Assembly: GCF_010365105.1 (NCBI RefSeq)
Contig: NZ_JAAFGZ010000009.1
Span: forward strand, 1-64,000
Source of the DNA: Polaromonas sp.
GTDB taxonomy: Bacteria > Pseudomonadota > Gammaproteobacteria > Burkholderiales > Burkholderiaceae_C
DNA length: 64,000 nucleotides
Direction: 5' to 3'
Position 1 is the stretch's first letter, and every line of letters starts with the position of its first letter. This document shows, in pieces, positions 26,601 to 36,523 of the stretch. Made by a program: the position numbers and the translations under genes. The notes under the pieces were generated by a model. That model saw only the letters and a list, made by a program, of their open reading frames with translations. It did not search any database and was not told where the DNA came from.

Positions 26601-27658
26601 TCAAGTTCTGTCTTCGGCTCGCGCTCCATCAGCAGCGCAACCGCTTCGGAGGCCTTGAGCCGGCCATCGAGCAAGGCCACCACGCTTTGTGCGATGGGCA
26701 TGTCCACGCCCAGGCTGGCGGCGCGTTGCACCACGGTTCGGGCGCAGTACACGCCTTCGGCCACATGACCCAGCGACGCCAGCACTTCTTCCAGGGATTT
26801 GCCTTGTGCCAGCAGCAGGCCGACCTTGCGGTTGCGGCTCAGGTCGCCGGTGGCCGTCAGGACCAGATCGCCCAGGCCCGACAGGCCGGTGAAGGTCTCG
26901 GCGCGTGCCCCGAGCGCCACGCCCAGCCGCGTCATTTCGGCCAGTCCGCGCGTGATCAGGGCGGCCCGGGCATTCAGGCCGAGTTGCAGGCCGTCGCACA
27001 GCCCGGCAGCAATCGCCATGACATTCTTGACGGCGCCGCCGACCTCGACGCCGACCAGGTCGTCGCTGGCATAGACACGCAGGCTGGGGCTGTGAAAGGC
27101 GGCGACCAGCGCGGCGCGCACTTCGGCATGCTGGCTGGCGGCCACCAGCGCCGTGGGCTGCCTGCGGGCCACTTCCAGCGCAAAACTCGGGCCGCTGAGC
27201 ACGCCCGCTCTCAAATCAGGCGCAACCTGTGCCCGCACCTCATGCACCATCAGGCCAAAAGGCGTTGAATAAGAAGCTGATACCGGTTCCGCAGGTTCCG
27301 CCGAAACCGGCGATTCAAAGCCTTTGCTCAGCCAGGCCACCGGCACCGGCGCCTGCCTGAGTTGCATCAGCATGCTGCGCGCGGCCGCTACCGGCGTGGC
27401 CACAATGATCAGGTCCTGTCCGCTGACCGCCTGGGCCAGCGACACCCCGTCGCCGCCCTGCAAGCGCAGGCGGTGCGGCAGGGCAATGCCGGGCAGGTAA
27501 CGGGTATTGGCCCGCTCGGCCTGCAGGGCCTGGAGCTGAAGCGGATTGCGCGCCCACAGGGTGACGTCGTGCCGGCCGATGCTGGCGTCGCTTGCGCCTG
27601 CGGCATTGACAGCCAGCGCGGTGCCCCAGGCGCCTGCGCCCAGCACGACGATTTTCAT
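26591..27658 (-). CDS. gpsA: glycerol-3-phosphate dehydrogenase [NAD(P)+]
   Basis: Reduces dihydroxyacetone phosphate to sn-glycerol 3-phosphate for phospholipid synthesis. 355 residues. The N-terminal NAD(P) motif is [63 protein letters not shown] (catalytic Lys) and [16 protein letters not shown] are family-diagnostic. The C-terminus ends about at the palindrome at 26582. Last gene of a minus-strand run with secB, grxC and a rhodanese, 40 bases after secB. Confidence 0.95.
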   Translation of the reverse strand: MKIVVLGAGAWGTALAVNAAGASDASIGRHDVTLWARNPLQLQALQAERANTRYLPGIALPHRLRLQGGDGVSLAQAVSGQDLIIVATPVAAARSMLMQLRQAPVPVAWLSKGFESPVSAEPAEPVSASYSTPFGLMVHEVRAQVAPDLRAGVLSGPSFALEVARRQPTALVAASQHAEVRAALVAAFHSPSLRVYASDDLVGVEVGGAVKNVMAIAAGLCDGLQLGLNARAALITRGLAEMTRLGVALGARAETFTGLSGLGDLVLTATGDLSRNRKVGLLLAQGKSLEEVLASLGHVAEGVYCARTVVQRAASLGVDMPIAQSVVALLDGRLKASEAVALLMEREPKTELDCY

Positions 27659-27698
27659 GCCGGCCAGGGCGCGCGGCCCATGTGCACGCGCTGCGCCA

Positions 27699-28166
27699 TC
27701 AGACGATGATTTGTGGCGCTTCGGCCGAGGCCATCATGGCTTCGGCCTGCTGCTGCTCGTACATCGCCTGGAAATTGATTTCAGCCAGGTGCACCGGCGG
27801 AAAGCCGCCGCGCTGGATGATGTCGGCCACGTTGCCGCGAAGGTAGGGATAAACGATTTGCGGGCAGGCAATGCCCAGCAATGCCCCCATCTGGTCGTTG
27901 CCGATGTTGCGGATTTCAAAAATGCCGGCCTGCTTGGCTTCAACCATGAACACGGTCTTGTCCTCGATCTTGGTGTGAACGGTGGCCGTCACGGTGATTT
28001 CAAACAGGCCGTCAGCCACCGGCTTGGCGTCCACTCCAAGCTGGATCTCGACAGCGGGCTGCTCCTGGTTCAGCAAAATTTCTGGCGAATTGGGCTGCTC
28101 CAGCGACATGTCCTTCAGGTAAACGCGCTGGATCTGGAATACGGGGTCAAGATTTTCTTCGGCCAT
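27699..28166 (-). CDS. secB: protein-export chaperone SecB
   Basis: Tetrameric cytoplasmic chaperone keeping preproteins unfolded and passing them to SecA. 155 residues, the usual length. Conserved: [54 protein letters not shown] and [13 protein letters not shown]. It lies between grxC and gpsA on the minus strand, a common order in proteobacteria. The 234 bases between it and grxC hold copy B of the REP-like element. Confidence 0.96.
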   Translation of the reverse strand: MAEENLDPVFQIQRVYLKDMSLEQPNSPEILLNQEQPAVEIQLGVDAKPVADGLFEITVTATVHTKIEDKTVFMVEAKQAGIFEIRNIGNDQMGALLGIACPQIVYPYLRGNVADIIQRGGFPPVHLAEINFQAMYEQQQAEAMMASAEAPQIIV

Positions 28167-28309
28167 GGGGGTCTTTCGTGAGGGTGTTTAAACGATGGAT
28201 TGGGAGGCGCAAGCCCCGGCGCCATCCGCAGGGGACAGCACCGGGGCACAGGCGATTCGAGGCGGATTATCTCAGGGACTTTGCCCGAAAAAACGCCGGT
28301 TTGGCGCGC

Positions 28310-28380
28310 ATGCCGTTTTCATTTCAATGCGGGATCAGGCGCGAAGCCGTAGCACGGCAACGCAACGGCCTATCGGATCG
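28310..28380. repeat. REP-like element, copy B
   Basis: Bases 28310-28349 match 1934-1973 at 35 of 40 positions (core ATCAGGCGCGAAGCCG identical), and the following bases resemble the tail of copy A after a deletion of about 13 bases (GGCAACGCAACGGCCTATCGG). The outer arms are less complementary than in copy A. It lies between grxC and secB. Confidence 0.6.
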
Positions 28381-28400
28381 AAACGGAAATGCGAACCAAA

Positions 28401-28664
28401 TCAGGCCGCGCCTGTCAGCAGCGGCACCAGGCCGCCCCGGCCGTCCAGAGCCATCAAATCGTCGCAGCCGCCAACATGCGTGGTGCCAATGAAAATCTGC
28501 GGTACGGTGCGCCGGCCGGTGATCTGCGTCATTTTCTGCCGCTCGCCCGGCGTCAGGTCCACCCTGATTTCATCGAGCACGGCGACACCGCGCTCCTTGA
28601 GCAACTGTTTGGCCTGAATGCAGTAGGGGCAGGAGCCGGTGGTGTAAATCTTCACGGTTTGCAT
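28401..28664 (-). CDS. grxC: glutaredoxin 3
   Basis: Glutathione-dependent thiol reductase, 87 residues from ATG 28664 (MQTVKIYTTGSCPYC). Active-site cysteines are Cys12 and Cys15 in SCPYC; TVPQIFIGTTHVGGCDDL provides the cis-Pro and glutathione-binding loop. Longer in-frame starts up to 28736 would add residues not seen in the family. It lies between the rhodanese and secB genes on the same strand, a very common order. Confidence 0.95.
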   Translation of the reverse strand: MQTVKIYTTGSCPYCIQAKQLLKERGVAVLDEIRVDLTPGERQKMTQITGRRTVPQIFIGTTHVGGCDDLMALDGRGGLVPLLTGAA

Positions 28665-28781
28665 GGTTTTCCTGTTGTGCGACATCGCGGCGGGGCGCGG
28701 TGTCCGATGGGAATGGTCAATGCCCGCGCTGCACATCGACAGCGTTCGGGCAGGCGTGGAAAGCTTGAGAAAGGCGCGCTG

Positions 28782-29192
28782 TCAGGCTTTCTCGACGGGA
28801 AGGTTAGCGTCTTTCCAGGCCTTGAGCCCGCCGCCCAGGGATTGGGCTTGTTCGTAACCCAGTTTTTTGGCGATGGCCACTGCCCGGCCCGAGCGTGCGC
28901 CGCTGGCGCAAACAAGAATCAAGGGCAAGGCCTTGTTCTTGACCACGCCTGGCAGCCTGGCTTCGAGGTCGCCCAGGGGTATGTTTTTGGCGCCGGTCAC
29001 GTGGCCGGCGGCAAATTCGGCAGGCTCGCAAATGTCCACCACCACGGCCTTTTCGCGGTTGATGAGCTGTACTGCTCCGCTGGCGTTCAATGCGCCGGCG
29101 TTCATGCTGCCCGCAATCAGCGGCCAGACCAGCATGCCGCCCGAGGCAATGGCTATGGAAATCAGCATCCAGTTGTCGATCAGAAATTTCAC
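28782..29192 (-). CDS. membrane-anchored rhodanese-like protein
   Basis: 136 residues from GTG 29192, giving MKFLIDNWMLISIAIASGG, an N-terminal membrane anchor, followed by one rhodanese domain. The active-site loop is LVCASGARSG with a catalytic Cys, so sulfur transfer from thiosulfate or persulfide is possible. ATG codons farther upstream run into the divergent gpmA promoter and are unlikely. First gene of the rhodanese-grxC-secB-gpsA run; the same order occurs widely in betaproteobacteria. Confidence 0.85.
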   Translation of the reverse strand: MKFLIDNWMLISIAIASGGMLVWPLIAGSMNAGALNASGAVQLINREKAVVVDICEPAEFAAGHVTGAKNIPLGDLEARLPGVVKNKALPLILVCASGARSGRAVAIAKKLGYEQAQSLGGGLKAWKDANLPVEKA

Positions 29193-29313
29193 GTAAACCC
29201 TTTGTATATTTTTCACTTGAAGGCTGATTTTAGAATGGGGGCACAAGTTCGCCCGAAAGCCGGCTTTTAAATTCCACCTTTCTGCCTTCCATTTCTTCCA
29301 AAATCTCATCACA

Positions 29314-30066
29314 ATGTACAAACTCGTGCTCATCCGCCACGGCGAATCAACCTGGAACCTGGACAACCGCTTTACCGGCTGGACAGATGTCGATCTCACC
29401 GAAACCGGAATCGCCCAGGCCAAAAATGCCGGTCAGCTGCTCAAGGCCGAAGGTTACGAATTCGACGTGGCCCACACCAGCGTCCTCAAGCGCGCCACCC
29501 GCACGCTCTGGCATGTGCTCGACGAAATGGACCAGACCTGGTTGCCGGTGGTGCACAGCTGGCGTTTGAACGAGCGGCATTACGGCGACCTGCAGGGCCT
29601 GAACAAGGCCGAAACTGCCAAAAAGTTTGGTGACGAGCAGGTGCTGGTCTGGCGCCGCAGCTACGACACGCCGCCGCCGCCGCTGGCAGCCGGCGACGCC
29701 CGCAGCGAGCGCGGCGACCGGCGTTATGCCAGGCTGCTGCCCGGCCAGGTGCCGCTGACCGAATGCCTCAAGGACACGGTCGAGCGCGTGCTGCCCTTCT
29801 GGAACGAAGCCATGGCGCCTGCCATCAAGGCCGGCAAACGCCTGGTGGTGGCTGCGCATGGCAACTCGATTCGCGCGCTGGTGAAATACCTCGACAATAT
29901 TTCCGACAGCGAGATCGTGGGCCTGAACATTCCCAACGGCATTCCGCTGGTTTATGAGCTGGACGAGAACCTCAAACCGCTGCGCAGCTATTACCTGGGC
30001 GACAGCGAAGCCGCTGCCAAAGCTGCAGCGGCTGTCGGTGCGCAAGGCAAGGCGGTTTCAGCATAG
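29314..30066 (+). CDS. gpmA: 2,3-bisphosphoglycerate-dependent phosphoglycerate mutase
   Basis: Interconverts 3- and 2-phosphoglycerate in glycolysis. 250 residues. The phospho-His is His9 in [30 protein letters not shown] and [19 protein letters not shown] complete the active site. The last 20 residues are Ala-rich and lie outside the conserved fold. Divergent from the rhodanese gene across 121 bases. Confidence 0.95.
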   Translation: MYKLVLIRHGESTWNLDNRFTGWTDVDLTETGIAQAKNAGQLLKAEGYEFDVAHTSVLKRATRTLWHVLDEMDQTWLPVVHSWRLNERHYGDLQGLNKAETAKKFGDEQVLVWRRSYDTPPPPLAAGDARSERGDRRYARLLPGQVPLTECLKDTVERVLPFWNEAMAPAIKAGKRLVVAAHGNSIRALVKYLDNISDSEIVGLNIPNGIPLVYELDENLKPLRSYYLGDSEAAAKAAAAVGAQGKAVSA

Positions 30067-30324
30067 GATGCCGCCACAGCGGCCAAATGATGGGCTGGTT
30101 GGCTAGCGAGGCAACAAGAGCTGTCAATGACCCTTGCCAGACCCTTGGCCCCCGATGTCTGCAATGATGCAGCCAGCACCTTGCAAAAGCCGCATCTTTC
30201 CCTACATTTGGTAGTCATTGCCCTGCCGTTCACGGAACCGCAGGGAGGTTTATGCATCCAAGGTGTATATTGCTTCTCACAAAAAAAGGAGCGCAGGCTC
30301 CTTCAACAGGCTTAGGAAAATCTC

Positions 30325-31764
30325 ATGGGTCAGAAGCTAAAAATCGCAGGATGGATTTCAATCGGTGCTATGGCAGGTGCCCTTACCACGGTGCAACTGC
30401 AGGCAGTTGCGCGTGCAGGCATGGCGCCCTTGCCACTGGAAGAACTGCAGCAACTCGCAGCTGTTTTCGGCATGGTCAAGACCGACTATGTCGAGCCCGT
30501 GGATGAAAAGAAGCTCATCACCGATGCCATTTCGGGCATGGTCTCCAGCCTTGATCCGCATTCGGTGTATTTCGACAAAAAGACCTACAAGGAATTTCGC
30601 GAAGGCACTTCTGGCCGTTTCGTCGGCGTGGGCATCGAAATCTCACAGGAAGACGGGCTGGTCAAGGTGGTGTCACCGATTGAAGGCTCTCCTGCCGACC
30701 GCGCGGGTCTCAAGCCGAATGACCTGATCACGCGCATCGATGACACCGCGGTCAAGGGTCTGAGCCTGAACGATGCGGTCAAGAAAATGCGTGGCGAGCC
30801 GCAGACCAAGGTGATGCTGACGATCTTTCGCAAAGACGAAAGCCGCACCTTCCCGGTCAGCATCACGCGTGAAGAAATTCGTACCCAATCGGTTCGCAGC
30901 AAGGTGATTGAGCCGGGTTACGCGTGGATTCGCCTGAGCCAGTTTCAGGAACGGACAGTGGACGACTTTGTTACCAAAATTGAACAGATTTACAAACAGG
31001 AACCCAAACTCAAGGGCCTGGTGCTGGACCTGCGCAATGACCCGGGCGGTCTGCTGGATGCGGCCGTGGCAGTGTCGGCAGCCTTTTTGCCTGAAAACGT
31101 GACCGTGGTGTCCACCAACGGCCAGTTGGCTGAAAGCAAGTCGGTCTACAAGGCGTCACCAGAGTTTTACCAGCGGCGCAACGGCGTCGATCCGCTCAAG
31201 CGGCTGCCTGCGGCCCTCAAGACCGTGCCACTCATCGTGCTGGTGAATGAGGGTTCTGCATCGGCCAGCGAAATTGTGGCTGGCGCCCTTCAGGATTACA
31301 AGCGCGCCACCATCATGGGCAACCAGACCTTCGGCAAGGGCTCGGTGCAGACGGTACGACCGCTGGGCCCTGACACCGGCATCAAGCTGACCACCGCGCG
31401 CTATTACACGCCAAGCGGCAAATCAATCCAGGCGCGCGGTATCGTGCCCGACGTGCTGATTGACGAAACAGCAGAAGGCAGCCCCTTTGCCGCGCTGCGC
31501 ACCCGTGAAGCCGACCTGGAAAAGCACCTCAACAGTGGCCAGGGTGCTGAAGTCAAGGACCCGGGCCGTGAAAAAGCCCGTGAGGAAGCGCTGAAGCGAC
31601 TTGAAGAAGAAGCCAAGAAAACGCCCGAGCAGCGTCGTCCGCCCGAGTTGGGCAGCGACAAGGACTTCCAGTTGGCCCAGGCGATCAATCAGCTCAAGGG
31701 GCGTCCGGTACTGGTCAGCAAGACAGCAGTGATCGAACCCAAGAACGAGAAAAAAGAAAACTAG
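30325..31764 (+). CDS. S41 family carboxy-terminal processing protease
   Basis: Periplasmic Ser-Lys protease of the CtpA/Prc type, 479 residues. Order: an uncleaved or cleaved N-terminal hydrophobic segment (about 5-28), a PDZ domain (GVGIEISQEDGLVKVVSPIE, residues about 95-175), then the S41 domain with NEGSASASEIVAGALQDY (catalytic Ser, middle of SASAS) and TFGKGSVQ, whose Lys lies 25 residues later as in Prc. The charged C-terminal tail (Glu/Lys-rich) is typical of Burkholderiales homologues. A strong terminator follows at 31789. Confidence 0.92.
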   Translation: MGQKLKIAGWISIGAMAGALTTVQLQAVARAGMAPLPLEELQQLAAVFGMVKTDYVEPVDEKKLITDAISGMVSSLDPHSVYFDKKTYKEFREGTSGRFVGVGIEISQEDGLVKVVSPIEGSPADRAGLKPNDLITRIDDTAVKGLSLNDAVKKMRGEPQTKVMLTIFRKDESRTFPVSITREEIRTQSVRSKVIEPGYAWIRLSQFQERTVDDFVTKIEQIYKQEPKLKGLVLDLRNDPGGLLDAAVAVSAAFLPENVTVVSTNGQLAESKSVYKASPEFYQRRNGVDPLKRLPAALKTVPLIVLVNEGSASASEIVAGALQDYKRATIMGNQTFGKGSVQTVRPLGPDTGIKLTTARYYTPSGKSIQARGIVPDVLIDETAEGSPFAALRTREADLEKHLNSGQGAEVKDPGREKAREEALKRLEEEAKKTPEQRRPPELGSDKDFQLAQAINQLKGRPVLVSKTAVIEPKNEKKEN

Positions 31765-31788
31765 GCAGCCGATTCGTCTGGTTCAAGC

Positions 31789-31821
31789 AAAGCCCGTCCT
31801 TTTCCGGACGGGCTTTGTTTT
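31789..31821 (+). terminator. rho-independent terminator after the S41 protease gene
   Basis: An 11-base-pair perfect stem (AAAGCCCGTCC at 31789-31799 / GGACGGGCTTT at 31806-31816) with a 6-base loop, followed by GTTTT. It lies 24 bases after the protease stop and 84 bases before the next gene. Confidence 0.95.
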
Positions 31822-31905
31822 GTATGCCCTTAACAGGTCATCGACTGCGGTTTTTCGCTCCCGAATGTCACGCCCTCCAGCGTACTTTATAAAACTTCCA
31901 GCCTC

Positions 31906-32667
31906 ATGAACGACGACCAGTTGCTTCGCTACTCACGGCATATCCTGCTTGACGAGATAGACATCGAAGGCCAGGAAAAGCTCCTGGCCTCAAATGTACT
32001 GATCATTGGCGCGGGCGGGCTGGGATCGCCGGTCGCGCTTTATCTTGGCAGCGCCGGCGTTGGCCGCATCACGGTGGTGGACGATGACCGTGTCGATGTC
32101 ACCAACCTCCAGCGCCAGATTGCCCACACGGTGTCACGCATCGGCGAATGCAAGGCGGTGTCGGTGGTGCAGGCCGTCGCAGCCCTGAATCCGGATGTCG
32201 AGGTTGTCCCGGTGGTGCAAAGAGCGGATGATGACCTGCTGGATCAACTGGTGCCGCAGGCAGACCTGGTGCTTGACTGCACCGACAACTTTGCGACCCG
32301 GCACGCCATCAACCGGGCCTGCGTCAGGCACCGCAAGCCCCTTGTTTCAGGCGCGGCCATCCGGTTTGACGGTCAAATTTCAGTCTATGACGTCCGAATC
32401 CCTGAATCCCCATGCTATGCCTGCATTTTTCCCGAATCGGCCCTGCCCGAGGAAATCAGCTGCGCCACCATGGGCGTGTTTGCGCCGCTGGTCGGTATCG
32501 TGGGCGCCATGCAGGCCGCCGAGGCCCTGAAGTTGCTGTGCGGCATCGGGCAGGCCTTGACAGGGCGGCTGCTGATGCTGGATGGCAGGAGCATGGAGTG
32601 GCATCAGTTGATGCTGGTGCGCAACGAAGGGTGCGCAGTCTGCGGAGTTGTGGACAGCAAAACTTGA
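31906..32667 (+). CDS. moeB: HesA/MoeB/ThiF family adenylyltransferase
   Basis: E1-like enzyme that adenylates the C-terminus of a sulfur-carrier protein (MoaD or ThiS). 253 residues. ATP site GAGGLGSPVALYLGSAGVG with DDDRVDVTNLQRQIAH; the zinc cysteines lie in CYACIFPE and GCAVCGVV, and DCTDNFATRHAINRAC is conserved. No rhodanese domain is attached. Its partner carrier gene is not adjacent, so the choice between MoeB and ThiF is uncertain and the symbol is provisional. Confidence 0.85.
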   Translation: MNDDQLLRYSRHILLDEIDIEGQEKLLASNVLIIGAGGLGSPVALYLGSAGVGRITVVDDDRVDVTNLQRQIAHTVSRIGECKAVSVVQAVAALNPDVEVVPVVQRADDDLLDQLVPQADLVLDCTDNFATRHAINRACVRHRKPLVSGAAIRFDGQISVYDVRIPESPCYACIFPESALPEEISCATMGVFAPLVGIVGAMQAAEALKLLCGIGQALTGRLLMLDGRSMEWHQLMLVRNEGCAVCGVVDSKT

Positions 32668-32750
32668 TCGGCTGGAACGCATTCATTTGTGCATCGAACG
32701 AATTTTTATAATCAAATTGGCCGTTTGCGCATGATGCATATGTGTTAGAA

Positions 32751-32767
32751 GCTATTAATTTAATAGC
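32751..32767. repeat. GCTAT/ATAGC palindrome, strong copy
   Basis: GCTATTAATTTAATAGC is a perfect palindrome of two 8-base arms around one base, in the 186-base spacer between the convergent moeB-like and AsmA genes. Same 17-base layout as the copy at 26582. Confidence 0.8.
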
Positions 32768-32853
32768 AAAATCCCGAATCACCTGTTCACGTGATTGCAA
32801 GTCAGGAGAATTGCGCTCCAAAGACAAGACGCTGATCCGGCTGTGGCTCGAAC

Positions 32854-34860
32854 TTACTTTTTGCCGTTTGCTGCTGCAGGCTGCGCAGCTTTGGACAGAA
32901 CGGCAGCACAGTCGGCATTCTCGCCCGGCCCGGTTTCAATCGTCGCCGCCAGCGCCAGCAAAGGGTTGATGGCCGCCAGAACCAGCGCAATCCCAACCCG
33001 TCCCGCAAGAGCCGATTTCTCTGGTCCTGCTGTCGTTTTCGCAAATGTTCCACCGATCCGAAGCGGCGAACGCAGGCTCAGGATACTCATGTCCTTGGGT
33101 TGTGGTTTGAACAAAATATCAAGCGTTTCATTGGCCAGGCTGACCTGCCCCTGCCCTGTGATGACGGTATCGCTGGTGTCGAGCACGATGGCCCGGCTGG
33201 TCATCAAGCCCTGTTTCACGTCAAAAGCCGCTGCCGCGCAACGCAACTGCACCGTGTTGTCGCCGCGCACCAAAAACTTGATCACCTCACCGCCATCAAG
33301 CCCCATGAACTCCAGCAGGATGTTGCTGATCTCGCCTTTGCCCATGAGAATGGCCACGTCACCCGAGGCCGAACCCAGCATTTGCGCCACAGAATTGCCG
33401 CGGCCCGTCAAGTTGAACTGTCCGCTGAACTTGCCAAAACCGGTCTTGGTGCTTTCCACCGCAGGAAACAGCCGGTTCAGTTGCAAGGCACGTACATCCA
33501 GCCGGGTGGTGATGGCCGCTGGCGCAACGGTCGAATCGATGCGGATGGTGCCTGCCACTGATCCCCCGGCAACGCCCAGCGAAATGGGATCGAGTTGCAA
33601 AACACCGGCATTCAGCTTGACATGAACGGAGCCTTTATCGAGCGGCAATTCCTTGACATGCCGGATGTCGGCCGCAGAGTAGGTGACGTCGGCATTCATG
33701 GCGTTAAGCCTGTTCACGTCCAGTGGCGTACGCGGCAACACCTTGCCCGGCGCGGTTCCGGTTGGCAACGCTTTCTTGCCGACAGTGGACGGCGCTGCCT
33801 GGCTGCCTGTTGAAGCATTTGCCGGCTGTGCCTTCGGCGTTGAACTGCCAGAAGGCGCCAGGCCAATGACCGGGGCCAGATCCGCGAAATCCATGATTTT
33901 CGATTGCACCTTGCCGGTCAGCAGCGGGACCGCTGAAGACTGGTCAAAACTCAAGGCACCGCTGAGGTCAGACTTGCCCAGCAGCCCCTGAATCTGACTG
34001 ACCGCCCAGATTTTGTCTTTCTTGTTCAACTTTCCACTCAGCTTGTAAGGTGGCGTGGCAGGCAGAACGATGCCGAGCAAGCCATACAGGTCGTCAAGAT
34101 TTTCGCCCTGCAGGTCAAAAGTTGCGTCGATGCCGGCCAGGTTTGCAATATCGGCAAGCGAGCCCTTGGCCTTGAGGCGGGTTCTTCCGGCTACGGCGTT
34201 CACTTCAACGGGAAAGGAAGCTTTGGAATCCCTGCTGAACTCCAAAACGCCACCGGTACGTCCGTTGGCGGTGAATGCGCCGTTGTTCCACCGCCCGGTT
34301 GCCTTGAAGCTCAGTGGCAAGTCGTTGCCGGACGCAGTTGCCAATGAAAATTGGACATCAAGGTCAGCGCCCTGGGCCTTGGCAAGGTAACTGACGTTTC
34401 CCTGGTCCACGACGAAAGAGCCGATTTTCGGTGCAGCTCCCTTTTCTGACGTATCCCGCGAAAAGGCCCATGTTCTTCGGCCATCAGGTTCGATCTGCAG
34501 ACCAATACGGGGTTCGGTCAGCTTGATGTTCGGCAGCACGACTTTTCCAACGATCAGCGGCAGCAGACTGATGTCAAATTCCGCAGCCGTAGCCTTGAGC
34601 AGGTAGGGATCGTTGGCCCATTCAGGATTTGCAATTTCAATGCCGTCCACGCTGACCGTCGTCGTAAAACCCAGGCGGACCGAAAGATGGCGTGTGATCT
34701 CGAAACGCCTGCCGAGTTGATCAGAAACATAGCGGTTGATGGGCCCACGTAGCGAGTCCCAGGGAAAAAAGGAGATGACCAGCACCAGCACGATCAGGAC
34801 GATGCCTGTGCCAGCCAGCCAATGGCGAAGTGTCGGAGATTTGATAAGGGGAGTTTTCAT
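32854..34860 (-). CDS. AsmA family protein
   Basis: 668 residues from ATG 34860 (MKTPLIKSPTLRHWLAG); the frame stays open upstream to 34920 without family-like sequence. One N-terminal membrane segment (LAGTGIVLIVLVLVISFF) is followed by a long beta-rich periplasmic region with the AsmA start (DGIEIANPEWANDPYLLKAT) and C-terminal part (FSGQFNLTGRGNSVAQMLGS, LLEFMGLDGGEVIKFL). AsmA-like proteins are now placed in the VPS13/bridge-like superfamily and act in outer-membrane lipid homeostasis. A Pro/Ala/Ser-rich linker lies near residues 350-400. Last residues are Ala-rich. Confidence 0.9.
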   Translation of the reverse strand: MKTPLIKSPTLRHWLAGTGIVLIVLVLVISFFPWDSLRGPINRYVSDQLGRRFEITRHLSVRLGFTTTVSVDGIEIANPEWANDPYLLKATAAEFDISLLPLIVGKVVLPNIKLTEPRIGLQIEPDGRRTWAFSRDTSEKGAAPKIGSFVVDQGNVSYLAKAQGADLDVQFSLATASGNDLPLSFKATGRWNNGAFTANGRTGGVLEFSRDSKASFPVEVNAVAGRTRLKAKGSLADIANLAGIDATFDLQGENLDDLYGLLGIVLPATPPYKLSGKLNKKDKIWAVSQIQGLLGKSDLSGALSFDQSSAVPLLTGKVQSKIMDFADLAPVIGLAPSGSSTPKAQPANASTGSQAAPSTVGKKALPTGTAPGKVLPRTPLDVNRLNAMNADVTYSAADIRHVKELPLDKGSVHVKLNAGVLQLDPISLGVAGGSVAGTIRIDSTVAPAAITTRLDVRALQLNRLFPAVESTKTGFGKFSGQFNLTGRGNSVAQMLGSASGDVAILMGKGEISNILLEFMGLDGGEVIKFLVRGDNTVQLRCAAAAFDVKQGLMTSRAIVLDTSDTVITGQGQVSLANETLDILFKPQPKDMSILSLRSPLRIGGTFAKTTAGPEKSALAGRVGIALVLAAINPLLALAATIETGPGENADCAAVLSKAAQPAAANGKK

Positions 34861-35220
34861 GCGTTGGTAAGAGAAACAGCCGTCTTGAAGACCCGGCCGG
34901 CAATGGCTGACAATGCACAAATATGGTGAACAACTGGCGCAAGTAAGCCTCGGTGGACAACTTGACTATCAACCGGCCACAGGATTTTGGGCAGTCGGTA
35001 AATGCGATGAACAACTGTCGGCAGGTGCCTACACCATCCAAATGCTCAATCGTCGAAAAACCCCTACAAGTACAAACAAATGCCGCTGGCACAATCGGGC
35101 ATCGAATCGAAGATACATTAGGAAACAAGAGAAGCTGGCATTTCCGGCTACTGCTGGCCGCAATGGCGGGCTTTTCGCAACTCACACCGAATTCCTGCCT
35201 CCGTTAACTGGATATGAGCC
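34861..35220 (+). other. 360-base gene-free spacer
   Basis: Lies between the divergent AsmA and receiver genes. Small open frames on the + strand here have no recognisable sequence and atypical composition, so none is called. It presumably holds both promoters. No repeat or hairpin of note was seen. Confidence 0.4.
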
Positions 35221-35610
35221 GTGAGATTGAAAACATACATCGTCGAAGACAACCCTACCATTCGTGAGAACCTGATTGGTACGCTGGAAGAACTCGCCTG
35301 TGTGATTGCGGTGGGAACGGCTGAAACCGAAAACGATGGCAAGACGTGGTTGAACACCAACCCGCAGGATTGGGATCTGGCGATCGTCGATCTGTTTTTA
35401 AAACAGGGCAGTGGCCTGGGTGTGCTTGCAGCCTGCCAGGACCGTTCCTCAAGCCAAAAAGTGGTGGTGCTGAGCAATTACGCTACTGAAGATATTCGCC
35501 AAAGATGCGCACAACTCGGAGTTGATGCAGTATTTGATAAGTCCAACGAAATTGATGCGCTTATCGACTACTGCCTGGAACAAATGAGCAGACTTGATGC
35601 CAAAAGCTAA
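35221..35610 (+). CDS. single-domain response regulator receiver
   Basis: 129 residues consisting only of a receiver domain. The acidic pair is Glu9/Asp10 (YIVEDN), the phospho-acceptor is Asp57 in DLAIVDLFL, a conserved Ser lies in VVVLSNYA, and FDKSNEIDAL gives the Lys. The start is GTG 35221. With no output domain it probably acts as a phosphate relay or by protein contact. It converges on the NarL-type gene next door and is near the CHASE3 histidine kinase, a candidate partner. Confidence 0.87.
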   Translation: MRLKTYIVEDNPTIRENLIGTLEELACVIAVGTAETENDGKTWLNTNPQDWDLAIVDLFLKQGSGLGVLAACQDRSSSQKVVVLSNYATEDIRQRCAQLGVDAVFDKSNEIDALIDYCLEQMSRLDAKS

Positions 35611-35755
35611 GTTGACTCAGATGAATTTGGTGTGATTTCAACGTGAATTCTCACGTTATCTATTTCTGAGCTTTCAAAGCTACCTGCCTCGCAGAAAACC
35701 GGTTGACTTGTTGGCACACCGGTTTCAACCAACAATGAATCGAGATGTTCAGAAT

Positions 35756-36388
35756 TCAATCGATCAGCTTGTTTTTCAGGGCGTAATAGGTCAAGTCGCT
35801 GTTCGATGCCAGACTCATTTTTTCCATCACGCGGGTACGGTAAGTGCTCACCGTTTTAACGCTAAGCGAAAGCGCCTTGGCAATATCTCCCGCCGTTTCC
35901 CCTTTGGCAAGCTTGAGGAAAACCTGAAATTCCCGTTCGGACAGCTGTTCGTGCGCCGCAACGTCTTTGGGCCTGTTCAATTGTTGCGCAAGCAGTTCTG
36001 CCACCGCTGCCGTGATGTAGCGCTTGCCCAGGGAAATCACGCGAATGGCATCGACAATCTCGGAAGGATCGCATTCCTTGTTGAGGTAACCGCTGGCACC
36101 CTGACGAATCAGGTTGACGGCGTAATGCTCTTCGGGATAGCCGCTCAAAATCAGGATTCCCACATCGGGCGCCTTCGCACGAATCATGGCCAGCGCATCA
36201 ATACCGCTCTGTCCCGGCATGGACAGATCCATGACGAGTATGTCCAGCTCAACATTGCGAACCAGGTCAATCGCCTCCCGGCCACTTGCCGCTTCACCCA
36301 CAACGCGCAAGTCCACTTGATCCGAAAAAAACTGCTTCAGTCCCGACCGCACAATGGCATGGTCATCCACAATTCCAATTTTTATCAT
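35756..36388 (-). CDS. NarL/FixJ-family response regulator
   Basis: 210 residues: receiver (1-120, phospho-acceptor Asp54 in ILVMDLSMPGQSG, Lys in GYLNKECDP) and a LuxR-type helix-turn-helix (about 147-200; LSEREFQVFLKLAKG, LSVKTVSTYRTRVMEKM). Divergent from the CHASE3/HisKA_3 histidine kinase gene across 135 bases. HisKA_3 kinases normally pair with NarL-type regulators, so the two are a likely system. Targets may include the stress-protein genes that follow the kinase. Confidence 0.92.
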   Translation of the reverse strand: MIKIGIVDDHAIVRSGLKQFFSDQVDLRVVGEAASGREAIDLVRNVELDILVMDLSMPGQSGIDALAMIRAKAPDVGILILSGYPEEHYAVNLIRQGASGYLNKECDPSEIVDAIRVISLGKRYITAAVAELLAQQLNRPKDVAAHEQLSEREFQVFLKLAKGETAGDIAKALSLSVKTVSTYRTRVMEKMSLASNSDLTYYALKNKLID

Positions 36389-36523
36389 GTCGCTATCTTT
36401 CTATAAAACCTGCGCCGCCCGGACAAGCTGCCAAAAAACAGCGCCGATGCAAAAAAAACAGTCGTGATTATCACTGCTCATTATTGACGAGTTATCCATA
36501 CCAGTACCGAACGGGAGTCCGTC

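Noticed and set aside
34913..35224. Small + strand open frame upstream of the lone receiver
   Set aside because: No ribosome site, no recognisable sequence, composition unlike neighbours; treated as spacer.
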